From the NCBI RefSeq assembly GCF_039555335.1, contig NC_092642.1, positions 15,963,208 to 16,027,207 on the forward strand: a stretch of 64,000 nt of DNA. Direction: 5' to 3'. The notes beneath the pieces are model-generated. The model searched no databases. It was not told where the DNA came from and saw only the letters and a program-made list of their open reading frames with translations. Made by a program: the position numbers and the translations under genes. How positions within the stretch are numbered: the stretch's first letter is position 1; each line of letters opens with the position of its first letter. Positions 36,201 through 45,806 of the stretch are shown in pieces. This DNA comes from Amphiura filiformis. Its lineage: Eukaryota > Echinodermata > Ophiuroidea > Amphilepidida > Amphiuridae.

Positions 36201-37289
36201 ATCCACGAAAAAACCTATTCCCAAAATTTCAGTTGCTTCCGATATTGCGTTAGCGAGTTATGCATGATTATGTGTATTACACTGCTCCATAGACAGTCAA
36301 TGCAATGCGTAGGTATGCTAGGTGAATTTAAATTTGCCATCAAACTGCATCATTTTATATATCAAATTAAAGCCCTTGAGTAAACAAAGCCAAAACTGAA
36401 AACCATTTTTCATAGCACTTTCCGTAGCAAAGTTACATCTTGTCAAAGATTGACTTTCATCAAAAAGTTTCAGCTAGCAAAATTCCCCAAAACGGCATTT
36501 CGGGGTGTTTCTAGATCTTAGTCTCATTATGATAGCAGCTTTTTTTAATGGAAATGCTATCCAAATCCCTCTAAAATTCCATGTGCGGGTGACTTATCAC
36601 CATAAAAAATCATATATTTGGGTCAAGTGAAGTATAGAAAACATATTTATGTAGGTTTCTTTCTTCGGGCACTTGTTTTAAATTTCTATGTAAAAATGCA
36701 TTGACATTGTCGGCGAATTTGACTGACTAGCAAATGTGTTATACTCAAATGCAGCAAACCTTAGACGAGCGCGACTTCCGTGATGTTGCAAATTCGGCGC
36801 TAACAACGCGTACGGCGCACAGTTCATTCATAAATTTCCACTCAGCAACCGTTAATCGCCTTAGCAGCCAATCAGAGACAAGTGCGTGCAACGCAGTAAA
36901 TATGCGATGTATCCTTACAATACGCGCTCGTCAAAGGTTTACTGCATTTTAGTATAACTAAGGTTTGCCTGGGTTGCCTACAATGCGTTGTAATTTCGTT
37001 CTGGTGCACCAGAACGAAATTCAAATTTCACGATATCTTTGCTAAACGCAATTAATCGGCAAGAAATATTTTGTACATAAACATTATGTAGCCAGAGGTT
37101 TCCAGTGATATAAAAATCTCAACTTTTTTGAGAAAAGTGGGGGATGAGGCTGTGGATCACGAAATGCCCCTTTAAGCTTTTTTTTTTAAATTGTCATTTC
37201 ATATATCCATACATCTATATGACTTACCTTGTACTCTGTGCAATAACTGGGCGAACTGTGTATCGGCAGAATTGAGATAAAAGCGCCAT
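27089..37289 (-). CDS. PPIF: cyclophilin-type peptidyl-prolyl cis-trans isomerase, mitochondrial (PPIF-like), six exons
   Basis: Exons on the minus strand: 37289-37228, 33985-33877, 32440-32410, 31265-31080, 29938-29863 and 27221-27089. All have GT..AG introns and compatible phases, total 597 nt (198 residues plus TGA). Residues 1-36 ([20 protein letters not shown]...) are Arg/Ser-rich with no acidic residue, as in a mitochondrial presequence. The cyclophilin domain runs from about 39 to 198. By alignment to cyclophilin A from memory, Arg89, Phe94, Met95, Gln97, Phe147, Trp155 and His160 occupy the catalytic and cyclosporin-binding positions, so the enzyme should be active. Cys195 matches the regulatory C-terminal Cys of mammalian cyclophilin D. 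The usual role is proline isomerisation in the mitochondrial matrix and permeability-transition control. An ATG two codons upstream (37295) or a farther in-frame ATG could also be the start. A cytosolic paralogue is less likely because of the leader. Confidence 0.9.
27607..27759. repeat. 68-bp-arm palindrome in PPIF-like intron 5
   Basis: The left arm, with GCCTATCCAATATCGTGTCA, and right arm, with TGACACGATATTAGATAGGC, pair almost perfectly over about 68 bp around a loop near GCCGGCGTAGC. Confidence 0.8.
28600..29540. repeat. TGACC-rich minisatellite with inverted ends
   Basis: Six units of about 109 bp (TGACCCCTTGGTGACC occurrences at about 28651, 28760, 28867, 28976, 29102 and 29211; one unit is longer). 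Each has GGCTCTAAATGTTG and ACCCACCAAGTTT. ATGCCTCCACC at about 28614 is matched by GGTGGAGGCAT near 29527, so the array may sit inside one mobile element. Confidence 0.82.
29863..29938 (-). CDS. PPIF: PPIF-like exon 5
   Basis: Encodes [20 protein letters not shown] and AQTPW (Trp split with the next exon), flanked by CCTATACAG and GTAAGC. Contains the conserved Phe of the hydrophobic pocket. Confidence 0.92.
29939..31079 (-). other. PPIF-like intron 4
   Basis: Contains a TTAA-flanked MITE (30390-30753). Otherwise AT-rich, nothing recognised. Confidence 0.6.
30390..30753. mobile_element. TTAA-flanked MITE, family C copy 1
   Basis: Ends TTAAGGGGGTACTACACCCC and GGGGTGTAGAACCCCCTTAA are inverted. 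The interior forms a long hairpin (TATAATGTATAT, CAACTACTGCACTG and inverses). TTAA at both edges fits piggyBac- or Kolobok-type target duplication. Confidence 0.82.
31080..31265 (-). CDS. PPIF: PPIF-like exon 4 (catalytic core)
   Basis: Encodes [20 protein letters not shown] followed by [16 protein letters not shown] and the GTGGKSIYG loop, ending at a GTACAT donor. Contains the catalytic Arg and the Gln of the active site. Confidence 0.93.
31266..32409 (-). other. PPIF-like intron 3
   Basis: Contains a patch of short CTCAGAAGGCCC-type repeats (31375-31850). The rest is AT-rich. Confidence 0.6.
31375..31850. repeat. short interspersed CTCAGAAGGCCC repeats with telomere-like core
   Basis: About twenty degenerate copies of ACTCAGAAGGCCCACTA occur on both strands. 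Three tandem AAATATTTTCTGAG units lie at about 31528-31570. TTAGGGTTAGGGTT lies at 31641-31654 near the middle. Confidence 0.8.
32410..32440 (-). CDS. PPIF: PPIF-like exon 3 (31-nt micro-exon)
   Basis: Encodes [10 protein letters not shown] plus one base, between TTTTTTGTACAG and GTAAGT. Cyclophilin genes of vertebrates have, from memory, an exon of the same 31-nt size at this place. Confidence 0.88.
32441..33876 (-). other. PPIF-like intron 2
   Basis: AT-rich, with a short family E element at 33431-33774. No other feature. Confidence 0.6.
33431..33774. mobile_element. family E element, short copy
   Basis: Shares TTGTGATCCTAGCATCCTCT, GTGTATTACACTGCTCCATA and ATTATGTAGCCAGAGGTTTC with the longer copy at 36145. 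Inverted ends TTGTGATCC and GGATCACGAAATG. Lacks the 0.65-kb interior of the long copy. Confidence 0.75.
33877..33985 (-). CDS. PPIF: PPIF-like exon 2
   Basis: Preceded by a pyrimidine-rich TTCTTGTCTTCTAG and followed by GTAGGT. Encodes the end of the leader and the first strand of the domain ([21 protein letters not shown]). Confidence 0.85.
34861..35198. mobile_element. TTAA MITE, family C copy 2 (left end lost)
   Basis: Nearly the same interior as 30390-30753 and an intact right end GGGGTGTAGTACCCCCTTAA. The left terminus is degraded. Confidence 0.78.
35403..35521. mobile_element. G-rich family D element, truncated
   Basis: GGGGGGCAAGCGATTTT units followed by the end TTTGCACAGCCCTTAA. 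Only one end is present. Confidence 0.65.
35645..35947. mobile_element. G-rich family D element, complete, TTAA-flanked
   Basis: TTAAGGGGCTGTGCAATA at left and TATTGCACAGCCCTTAA at right are inverted ends. Inside are tandem GGGGGCAAGCAATTTTTGGC units and a conserved CCTTTTAAATAAAACGCT block. Confidence 0.8.
36145..37175. mobile_element. family E element, long copy, TTAA-flanked
   Basis: TTAAAGGAGTATTTCGTGAT at left is inverted to ATCACGAAATGCCCCTTTAA at right. Its outer 160 and 190 bp match the short copy at 33431. The extra interior carries a second TIR element (36738-36958). No transposase ORF. Confidence 0.78.
36738..36958. mobile_element. nested TIR element inside family E
   Basis: The 36-bp ends (GTTATACTCAAATGCAG... 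and ...CTGCATTTTAGTATAAC) are inverted, with AGACGAGCGCG / CGCGCTCGTC inner parts. 221 bp, CpG-rich. Confidence 0.75.
37228..37289 (-). CDS. PPIF: PPIF-like exon 1 (presequence)
   Basis: Encodes [20 protein letters not shown] plus two bases of the next Arg codon, then GTAAGT. The phase fits the exon at 33985. An ATG AAT lies directly upstream in frame. Confidence 0.75.
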
Positions 37290-37429
37290 ATTCATGAATT
37301 TCAGTATCAAATTCGAGTATAATTTCTGGACCAAAATGGTCATCAATGCATGGCCATGCACAAATTTATTTGGCATACGAGCTCTTTGTAAATCGAGCGT
37401 TGAACTTGTTTATACACATCCAGATTCTC

Positions 37430-39560
37430 ATTCACGGTTTACCACCGCGGCGGATTACCTTCGCGGCTACACCTGGTGTAGCCCTGAAGCTACACCTTAA
37501 TAGAGCTACTCTGAAGCTACTCCCAAGTAGCTACACCTTAGCAAACCCATAGTGGATACACCATATCAGAGCTACTTCGCTGTTACTCCATCCATTGTCT
37601 GTCTATAAGCCAACTCCGGTGCTATACTAGTGCCAACTTCTGGATACGCCATATCGGAGCTACTCCAAAGGTACTCTTAAGAAGCTACTCTGAAGTACAT
37701 CTGATAGCTGTCAGCCACGAGCCAACCCTGGAGTAACACCGAAGTCAGCTCCGGTGTACAACCGCAGCCAAACGGGTCATTGACCGGCAGCGGTAAACAA
37801 CTCGCCGAACGCGTAATCGGCCGCGTACTAGTGCGCGTACCTAGCTATTTTTAGCAAAGCGAACGTTTGTTGTTTTGATTAATTGATTGACCATGTTTGC
37901 ACGTTTGCATAGGGCCAGGGCCAGGAAGATGTACGGTTACGCACGAAGCGAGAATCACTTGCCGATATCACGGAGACATTTTGTTTCTCTTTAGTGGTTG
38001 TTTCCTTTGTAGAAACTTGTTCTTTTGTTTAACGACAGTACCAGTAGGGCCTACGACTTCTTCTCAATTTGTGTTTAAAATCATTTTTAATCATTATTTA
38101 ATTTTGTGTTCCTTGTTATGTTTTTAGTTTTGCTAACTTGAGATGCTTGTGTGACGTTCTGTTCCTGTGTGCATACTGCGGTTCGCGGTTCCACATTCTC
38201 ATGTTGTTTGTTTATTTACCGTACCCGGGTTTATTATTACAGTTAAAATTTACTCATAATTTATAGGCCTAGGGCCTACTTCTTAATTTCTTGTTTTTAC
38301 GCTGTTTTCCTAACATTTTCCACCGCATTACTTTACTGTTGCAAGGCGTGGGCCTAGGCCTATAATACACCTTCTTGCAATACAGTTTGGTTTTGATTCG
38401 TTTGGCTAGGCCTTAGGCCTACTAATCTTTCATTGATGTTATTCACAGTTTTCATATTTTTTTGCTTGGTTGTTATTCATCTTTTAATTTGACTTACCTG
38501 TTTGATATGTGTTTTTCGTTTGTTTGAGTAGGCCGTATTTTGTTTGTTTTTAAACATTTTTTCTTTGCTTATTATACTTGAATGATTGGTCACTTATTAA
38601 TTAAAAAGTAAATATTTAAATAAGTTACTAAACAATTAAAAAGCAAATAAGTAAAATATAATACACGTAAATAAATAATAAATATAAAACTAATAATAAA
38701 TTTAATAAAAGCGTAAAAAATAAATGAATAAAAGTGGGGTCCTAAAATAAATATTAGCTATAAAATGACCAATCATTCAAGTATAATATGCAAAGAAAAA
38801 TGCTTAAAACATACAAATGCAGGCCTACTCAAACAAATGAAAAAACATGTAAGCAAACAGGTAATCAAATTAAAAAGCTAAATAACAACCAAGTTAATGA
38901 TAATTATTAGCATTCTATTATTGATTATTTTACATAGGCCTAGGCCTACGAGTACTGTTCATTTAAAAAAAAATTTAGGCCTAATACAAATGTTTACTTA
39001 TTTACTTTATTTGTGTAGTTTTTACTTGTTAATTTAATTAGGCCTACCTATTATTCTATTTACTTGTTTATTCATTTATAAATTTATTTAGTCAGTTATT
39101 TACTTCATTAATTTTACTTGCTTATTTCTGAACTTGTTTGTGTATTTTGTAGGCCTATTTACTTGTTTACTATTTTCTATTATTAATTTATTATACTATT
39201 AACATATATTTGAAAAATAATAAAGAAAGAAAGAAAGAAAGAACAGAAATCCCTAATATATCCTAATAAAAGCATACAATAAAGCTAAATTGAGAAAAAT
39301 AGCATTCAATCTGGCAACAGATCATCACATTTTTTTTTTACGGAGTACCTCTAGAGGTACTCCGCTATAGTCTGTCTCTACGGGAGGTACACCGTGGAAA
39401 ACCGGATAGGAGTAGTCCACGGATTTTTGACTCGCGTTACGGTACACCGCTACAGAGTAGCCCTGGGGGTAATCCGGAGAAGCTCCAGAGTACATCCAGT
39501 GAGAAGTTGTAGTCGCGGCTGTAAAGCGACTCTAATTTGACCAATTAGCTCAATTGTCTT
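37430..39560. repeat. CpG-rich GCTACTC-repeat flanks around an AT-rich foldback
   Basis: 37430-37830 and 39338-39530 are rich in AGCTACTC / GAGTAGC / GGTACTCC words. The latter begins with a 24-bp perfect palindrome (39341-39364, centre CTCTAGAG). Between them lies an imperfect inverted repeat with arms about 38430-38600 and 38757-38900, then T-rich TTTACTTGTTTATT-type sequence and an (AAAG)n run at 39222-39242. No gene seen. Confidence 0.5.
38430..38900. repeat. long imperfect inverted repeat
   Basis: The left arm TTATACTTGAATGATTGGTC pairs with right arm GACCAATCATTCAAGTATAA. The pairing continues outward through TTTGTTTGAGTAGGCC and CTTGGTTGTTATT for about 150-170 bp. Confidence 0.75.
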
Positions 39561-39865
39561 TTACCACTTAGGAAAAACGTTTCTCTTCATTGGTCAAAAG
39601 CACTTAAAAGTCAACACGGCCTGTGTATGGCGTGTAAAGTTTTAGTAAAGCCTTGAACTCTGGCCTATGAAAATTGAAATGGCTGTAAACACACATGAAC
39701 AGGGAATTTTTTCACGATGAAACTTGACAACTTGATGTAATAAAGCTGTGCAGTGTATCCAGTGCCAGTGGCCAAGGTTGTCAGAAAAACAGCACACGGA
39801 ATGTCAGCATGCACAAGTAGGAAAAAGTAAGAGTATTTATAATTTTTTAAAGCTTACTTTATACT

Positions 39866-39965
39866 AGTCTTAGGGGTGGTGCAAATGTGTACCCCCGGGT
39901 GAATTATAGGGGGGCAAATATTTTTGGCAGGCCATAAGGGGGGGCAAGCATTTTTCATATGAATT
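39866..39965. mobile_element. G-rich family D fragment
   Basis: Starts CTTAGGGGTGGTGCAAAT, then GGGGGGCAAATATTTTTGGC and GGGGGGGCAAGCATTTTTC; truncated. Confidence 0.55.
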
Positions 39966-41874
39966 TCTTGTGTCCACATAAGCATCAAGTCACTCTGCAA
40001 GGCTGAATGCACAAAATTTGTGTAGTGAGAGATAGGCCATATAAATGAGCAATTTTTTCTTCCAACGATCAGCGTTTGAGTTATAAGTAACATATTCAGC
40101 TTACAGAAACAGCTTTAGATAGCTTAGATTTTGCTTTAAATTATCATATATAAATCATATTTTTATTAAATAAATTAAAACCGTAAAATGAGTGATGAAC
40201 AAAGTATAACAGAGCAGTATGATGACATTTCACACTGCTATTTTGAGAATTTTCATGTAATTTTGCACTACGAAGTTATACCTGGTCTCATGTACCCATA
40301 CCTAGTGTATGGGTACATGGTATTACCAGGCATTCAAACAGGCACGGAGAGAGCTGTCAAAGAGTGTATATTTCAAAACATGATAACTACACCAGTTATA
40401 AAAATTCCTCTATACCTACCACTTTCAGCTTGCATTAAAAGTCCTTATTCCATGTCTGAAAAATATGATCCCCAATTTGTACTCACTTTGTTCAAGAAAG
40501 TTTAAATATCCACAGTCAAATTTCAGCTGTATATGTTCAATGTATATACTCCAAAACATAACCCCAAATCACGATTTCCAATTATTACACCTCAATACAG
40601 CCCAAGGCAGTGCAAGCAATAAAAAAGTCACTGTGTGTCCACAGAGCATTTAATCCATAGCACCCCAATGTGTGCAGAAAGAAATGAAATGGCAACACTT
40701 TCTAAATTGCCAACATGTTAACTCCTCATTGGTTAATGCTTGCATGCTTGAGTGGAGGGTATTTCAAGACATAGCATGCCATGCATGTGCAATGATGTGT
40801 GCAATATTGCATCATTATCTGGAACATGTGTGCATATTATCATCATATTGAGGCATAGTTCTTATTCTCTGCACTAGATGGTATTGAAGAATAGGTCAGC
40901 CAGTGCAAGGAATGAGATGGGAAAAAAACATCCTATCCTGCATTTGGGAAGAAGCCATCTCCCAATGAGTGTGGTTGGGAGTTGATATGGCAATTGGGAG
41001 GCTTGGCCAAGCACATTGTCATAAAGGTCAGAACATGCTATGATAACATCTCTGATCAATTCATGAAAGTTGGACATTTAGGAAGCTGCTGCTGGGAATA
41101 TTGACATGAAATTGTCATTTTGAAGGAACATACATGTTGAAAATGGATTCTATAAATTCTTCACCATGTGCTGGTCAAGCTTGAGCAAACATGAAATGGT
41201 AAGTGAAACATATATGGGAGAAAATTACAGCTGTACATCGAAGGTGGCATGTTTTGGTAGTCCATTGGGAAAGTGAATTAGTATGATGTTCTGAACATAC
41301 TACGAAGTTTACCAAGCATCATAACTTCGCAACCACATAAGCTATGAAAATTACAGAAAGTCCACTGATAACCTTGTCTTGTGCTGAACAATTCTATATT
41401 AACTTTGTGTTGATTGGTTGAAATTTACTACCGTATTTTCCAACTTCCAATCAGCACCTCTGTTTCATTTTCACCCAGATATTGAGTTGCCGACTTCCAA
41501 CAAATTTCCATTGAACTGTATACAAAGTAGCTTCAATTTTAGAGACTTCCGGTGCAGTTTAAGCGCTTGTTTTATTGAGATATTTTACCTCTAATGATAA
41601 ATAAAATACATAATCATAGACGACAGGTATTCAGAAAAATATTCTGTAATTTTCTTGGCAATCATGATAGCTCACATAAAACAGAAGGAAATAATGAAAT
41701 TTAAAACTTTTTGTCAGTTTTTCATCTGCACAAAATGTGTGTGCATGCATGGTAGGGTAGGGGAGGACAATAGAAATTACACTAACATATAAGTACTTGT
41801 GCAAACAAGATAAAATCAATAGCTGTATCAGACTGTTGGGTTCTATTTAACTGTCTGTGTTAGGTGGACAATAA
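39966..41874. other. intergenic, nothing firm recognised
   Basis: AT-rich. An ATG ORF at 40188-40505 (105 codons) has no recognisable protein features. A small perfect-stem hairpin lies at about 40270-40330. Confidence 0.4.
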
Positions 41875-42288
41875 TGGCTCAAGAAATTCATATGTGGCAG
41901 GTCGAAAGGGAGGGTCAAGCGATTTTTGGCAGGTCGAAAGGGGGGGGGCAAGCAATTTTGGCACAGATATTTTGGGCACCGTTTATATTACGCCCTAAAA
42001 AGGCGTGGGAAAAGCGTTATTGAACACGTTCAAATATGCAAAATTTACTGCTCGCTGCGCTCGCATTATATGTTAAGGCAATTTAAGGTTTTAAATTCGG
42101 GTTCCCCAAAATCTTGCATGTGTAGGGGGGCAAAGATTTTTGGCACGTCAAAAGGGGGGCAAAGGTTTTTGGCACGTCGAAAGGGGGGGGCAAAGGTTTT
42201 TGGCACGGCCAAAGGGGGGGGCGATTTTGGCAGACCATTTTGAGAATTCACCCCGGATACACATAATTATTGCACCACCCCTTAGGGT
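41875..42288. mobile_element. G-rich family D element, diverged
   Basis: Several GGGGGGCAAAG(A/G)TTTTTGGCA units on each side of a CTGCTCGCTGCGCTCGCATT block, ending TTGCACCACCCCTTAG. Confidence 0.65.
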
Positions 42289-43089
42289 AAGGGACCATTC
42301 ATAAATACTTTGTGGTGGGGGGATGCCAGGGTTTACTTTATCGCACAAAACACACGATTTACGCTGCTCAGGCACTTTTCTGACTCCTTCAAATACAAAA
42401 CGTTCAAACCTGACTCGTAGCCTATTGTTATTATAATGTCATCCTTTCATATTATAATATAAAATAGTCTTCGTAAGATAATCCCTTAAAGAGGTGAGCT
42501 CTTACAGGAAGTTTTAAAGGACTGCCGACTCTACGATTTACCGTTATATTGATCGTATCGATAGAGGATACAGCAGGCAGTGCATTCAGCTCCGATGGAC
42601 ATGATCATCTGACTCATCGCATGTGCGGGTCGGGTTGCCGAGGTTCTTCAAGTACTGCAATTTGAATCAGATAATCTAAGAATAGTAAGAAGAGAGCTGA
42701 GAACTACATGTATTGTGAGTTTGTAAGATGCTGGGCAGTCTATCAAATTCAAGTAGCCCGGCCACTGCACAAATGGCGAGATTTCTTTTGACATGGGGAT
42801 GGGTCCATTTAAATCAATTTCTTGTAATAGACATACAGTGAAGCCAGCATCTTGGCGACAGAATAATTTATGGCAAGCTAATTAGGCCTACTGGTGAATT
42901 ATATTGTGCAAAAGTGGAACAAATTCGCATGAAGACCGCAAAAAATGGCACTTTTAAGTTTGGCCAAAAATGAGGTTAATTTTGTCAAAAATTGGGGGGG
43001 GGGTATCCCCACCCCACCACCAGAATTTACGCCTATGTAGCTCAACCTTCTTGAAACCCAATGTTGCTATAGGCCTACTTGATGAAACA

Positions 43090-43763
43090 GAAACAAATAT
43101 AAAAGAAAGAACGAACGAAAGAAAGAAAGAAACCCGTCAACATGGAGGTGTTTCAGTAGACCATGCCCCCAATATCAAAATATTGAGGAATTTATTACTC
43201 ACCCCGGGATTTATGCCTATGTAAAGAAAGAAGAAGGAAAAAAGGAAGGAAGGAGGGAAGGAAAGACAGAGAAACAACGGGAAAGCAAGAAAGAGAAAGG
43301 GAGGGAGAAACGTAAAGAAAGAAAGGGAAAGACAAAGAAAATTTAAGTAAAAGGGGAAGGAAAGAGGGAAGGAAAGAGGGAAAGAAAGAAAGAGAGAGAA
43401 AGAAAGAAAGAGAAACAACGGGAAAGCAAGAAAGAGAAAGGGAGAGATAAACGAAAAGAAAGAAAGGGAAAGACAAAGAAAAAATAAGTAAAAAGGGGAA
43501 GGAAAGAGGGAAGGAAAGAGGGAAAGAAAGAGGGAAAGAAAGAAAGAAAGAAAGAGAAACAAGGGGAAGCAAGAGAGAGGGGGGAGAGAAACGAAAAGAA
43601 AGGGAAAGACAAAGAAAAAATAGACAGACAGAAAGAAAGAAAGAAAGAAGAGAGAGAGAAAGAAAGTGAACAAGCAAGAAAAAGAAAGAAAATGGAACGC
43701 AGGAAAGAGAAAGAGAAACTGAAAGAAAAAAGGGAAAGACAAAGAAAAAATAAGTAAAAAGGG
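43090..43763. repeat. polypurine (GAAA/GGAA)n tract with a 142-bp higher-order repeat
   Basis: About 540 bases of nearly pure purine on the + strand. GAAACAACGG recurs at 43271 and 43412 and GAAACAAGG at 43555. Each is followed by GAAAGACAAAGAAAA and AAGTAAAA. Long ORFs on the opposite strand are Phe/Ser/Leu artefacts of the pyrimidine strand. Confidence 0.85.
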
Positions 43764-44526
43764 TGTTTGGTACAACAATTACGGAAAAGATTTGATGCTA
43801 AGCATGCTAAGGAAGTCATTTGCAAAGTAGAGGCAACAAATGGTAGGCCTACCACATCACTAACCGCGTAATAATTGAGCTGCATGTTAAAAGCGATACC
43901 AATTGCCATGATTACCATTTCCATCGTACCGCTAGTATTCATAAACAAGGTACCAACAGGAGAGTGACAGGCTCTGGCTGATAGTCTTCTAACATGCAAA
44001 CCACAAGTGGAATGCCCCAAAGGACTACTTTGGAACTGGATTTGGAAAGCCCAAGTTCTCCACAGTTATCACTGAGTCTACAACACTTACAGATTTAGTT
44101 GATTCCTGGTTCATGCTTTTTAAAACAGTTTGCAAATATACCATGAGTTTCTAACGGAACCAGTTGAAACCTGGTCAGACTCCGCTACAAACCAAGCCTC
44201 ACTAGCAAATATTGATGCATTGAATGTATCAACTATTGTGCAGAGCATGGTGTGAAGCAACATGAAGTTTAGCTTGTATTATACCTGTCAGCAGCAAAGT
44301 CTGAAGAACAGTATCAGAATGTTCATCAAGTTGTAGGAGAAGACCAAAAGAAAATGACTAATGGACATCAACGCAAAGCAACACTGATTTAAGCTATGGA
44401 CAAACTGCTCCAAGGAACTGTCACTTTTAGGTGTTTTATTAAACTTAAAGTTTATGCAGTATATCAATGGTTATGAACATTTTCAAGTTATGTTTTTATT
44501 TCAAGTTATGTTTAATTATTCTTCAA
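43764..44526. other. intergenic, possible decayed coding fragment
   Basis: On the + strand 43775-44110 reads in a protein-like way in short pieces (for example KRFDAKHAKEVICKVEATNG) interrupted by stops. It may be a dead transposon ORF. I cannot assign it. Confidence 0.25.
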
Positions 44527-44534
44527 ACTATATG

Positions 44535-44847
44535 CAGGGCTGTCAACTCTCACGCATTGGCCATGAGTCTCATGCATTGGGTCACTTTCTCACGGTCTCA
44601 CGCCAAGGTAGTATAATCTCACTCCTAGCTAGTAAATCTCACGCAAAATGCTGGAAAATGAGTAAAATCTCACGCATCAGTCGTCAAATAATTTGTCGTC
44701 CCTACCCCCTCCACCCCCCTACCCCCCACCCACCCCCCTACCCCCGGCGCTTCTCAAATAATCATGGGTCAAAATGAACATTGTAGTCGACACATCCCGG
44801 TACGGCTCTGTCTCACGCCAAGCAATTCCAAAAAGTTGACAGCCCTG
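44535..44847. mobile_element. TIR element with 7-bp target duplication
   Basis: CAGGGCTGTCAACT at left and AGTTGACAGCCCTG at right are exact inverses. CTATATG directly repeats at 44528-44534 and 44848-44854. The interior has repeated CTCACGCA words and a C-rich tract at 44700-44747. Non-autonomous; the superfamily is uncertain (hAT-like ends usually give 8 bp). Confidence 0.82.
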
Positions 44848-45081
44848 CTATATGCTGTTATTATGTACTATATCCATGTTCATAACAAAGATTTTAAGGG
44901 GGTTGGGGGATGTATCTAGATGAGTTGACCTCAATGTTTATATCAACAAAGGCAGGGGACTTGATATACTTGAGTGAACCGCATACAACCACTACACTGT
45001 TCAATCATTTTATTGGAAAGTGGCAGGAGTTTTAAAAGCAGAGGCCCTAAATAAAATATGATGTGCACTTATCCTGCCAGG

Positions 45082-45085
45082 CAAG
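45082..45085. repeat. target-site duplication CAAG (partner 57998-58001)
   Basis: CAAG flanks both outer LTR edges, so the element lies where it inserted and has not recombined. Confidence 0.8.
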
Positions 45086-45790
45086 TGTAAATATTGAAGC
45101 TGTAGGTTGATTTACGATGACTATTTAAAACATGGTTAGTAGACGATATTAATACACGTAGACGAATTCACACAGACATTTATAACAGTTCCAAGCCTCG
45201 GACAGCCAAACGGCCGTCTTTTATTTCTTCAGCAAGCCATCTTAATAGTATTCTTACACAGGTAGATAAATGTTGCTCCGTAAAAGAACTGACCAAGATC
45301 TGGGGAGACAACTCCCCTTATATAGTTTTTGCCCGCATTCCTTTCCAGAACCTATTGTTCTGGTTAGGATGCGGGTGTGAATTGTCTTGGGGGCTTTTGG
45401 TATTATTAATGGTTTTTAAGGGAAAATACAATAGAAATGAGGATCATGTTTTGACAACCCGATTGTGTTGTCCAAACATGATCGCAATAATTACAAAGGG
45501 GGATGAGGTAAGTCACAAGACTGTGTTTGTATAACTGAACTCGTTTATACAAACACAGCCTTGAGTAAACTAAAGAGAGTAATTAAATGGGGTAACTTCG
45601 GCAGGATAAGAGACATTATGTTTACTTTAACACTTAAAGATCCTGGCGATTGAGACTTAATGTCTGTTAAGTGATGGGTGTTGGTAGGTATTGTTGACAT
45701 AAAACATGTTAACATATTAATAATATTTGGATAGTCACTCGTTATGGGATTAGGTAATAATACTATTTTGGTAGGTTTGTACCTCTTACA
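45086..45790 (-). repeat. 3' LTR (705 bp)
   Basis: Matches the 5' LTR base for base except for five one-base length differences in homopolymer runs. It carries the same TATA (45324-45317) and AATAAA (45225-45220). Confidence 0.95.
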
Positions 45791-45806
45791 TTCACATCCC
45801 CCCTTG
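45791..45806 (-). promoter_or_regulatory. probable polypurine tract
   Basis: AAGGGGGGATGTGAA lies directly upstream of the 3' LTR on the minus strand, the place of plus-strand priming. It is purine-rich but interrupted by two T residues. Confidence 0.5.

Larger units (their letters stand above)
33986..37227 (-). other. PPIF-like intron 1
   Basis: Repeat-filled: family C copy 2 (34861-35198), G-rich family D copies (35403-35521, 35645-35947), and the long family E element (36145-37175) carrying a nested TIR insert. Confidence 0.6.

Noticed and set aside
40188-40505. 105-codon ATG ORF
   Set aside because: Contains the DNA hairpin, has no recognisable domain or splice context.
43137-44020. Long minus-strand ORFs (up to 225 codons), Phe/Ser/Leu-rich
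   Set aside because: They are the pyrimidine strand of the (GAAA)n tract; stop codons are simply rare there. No protein character.
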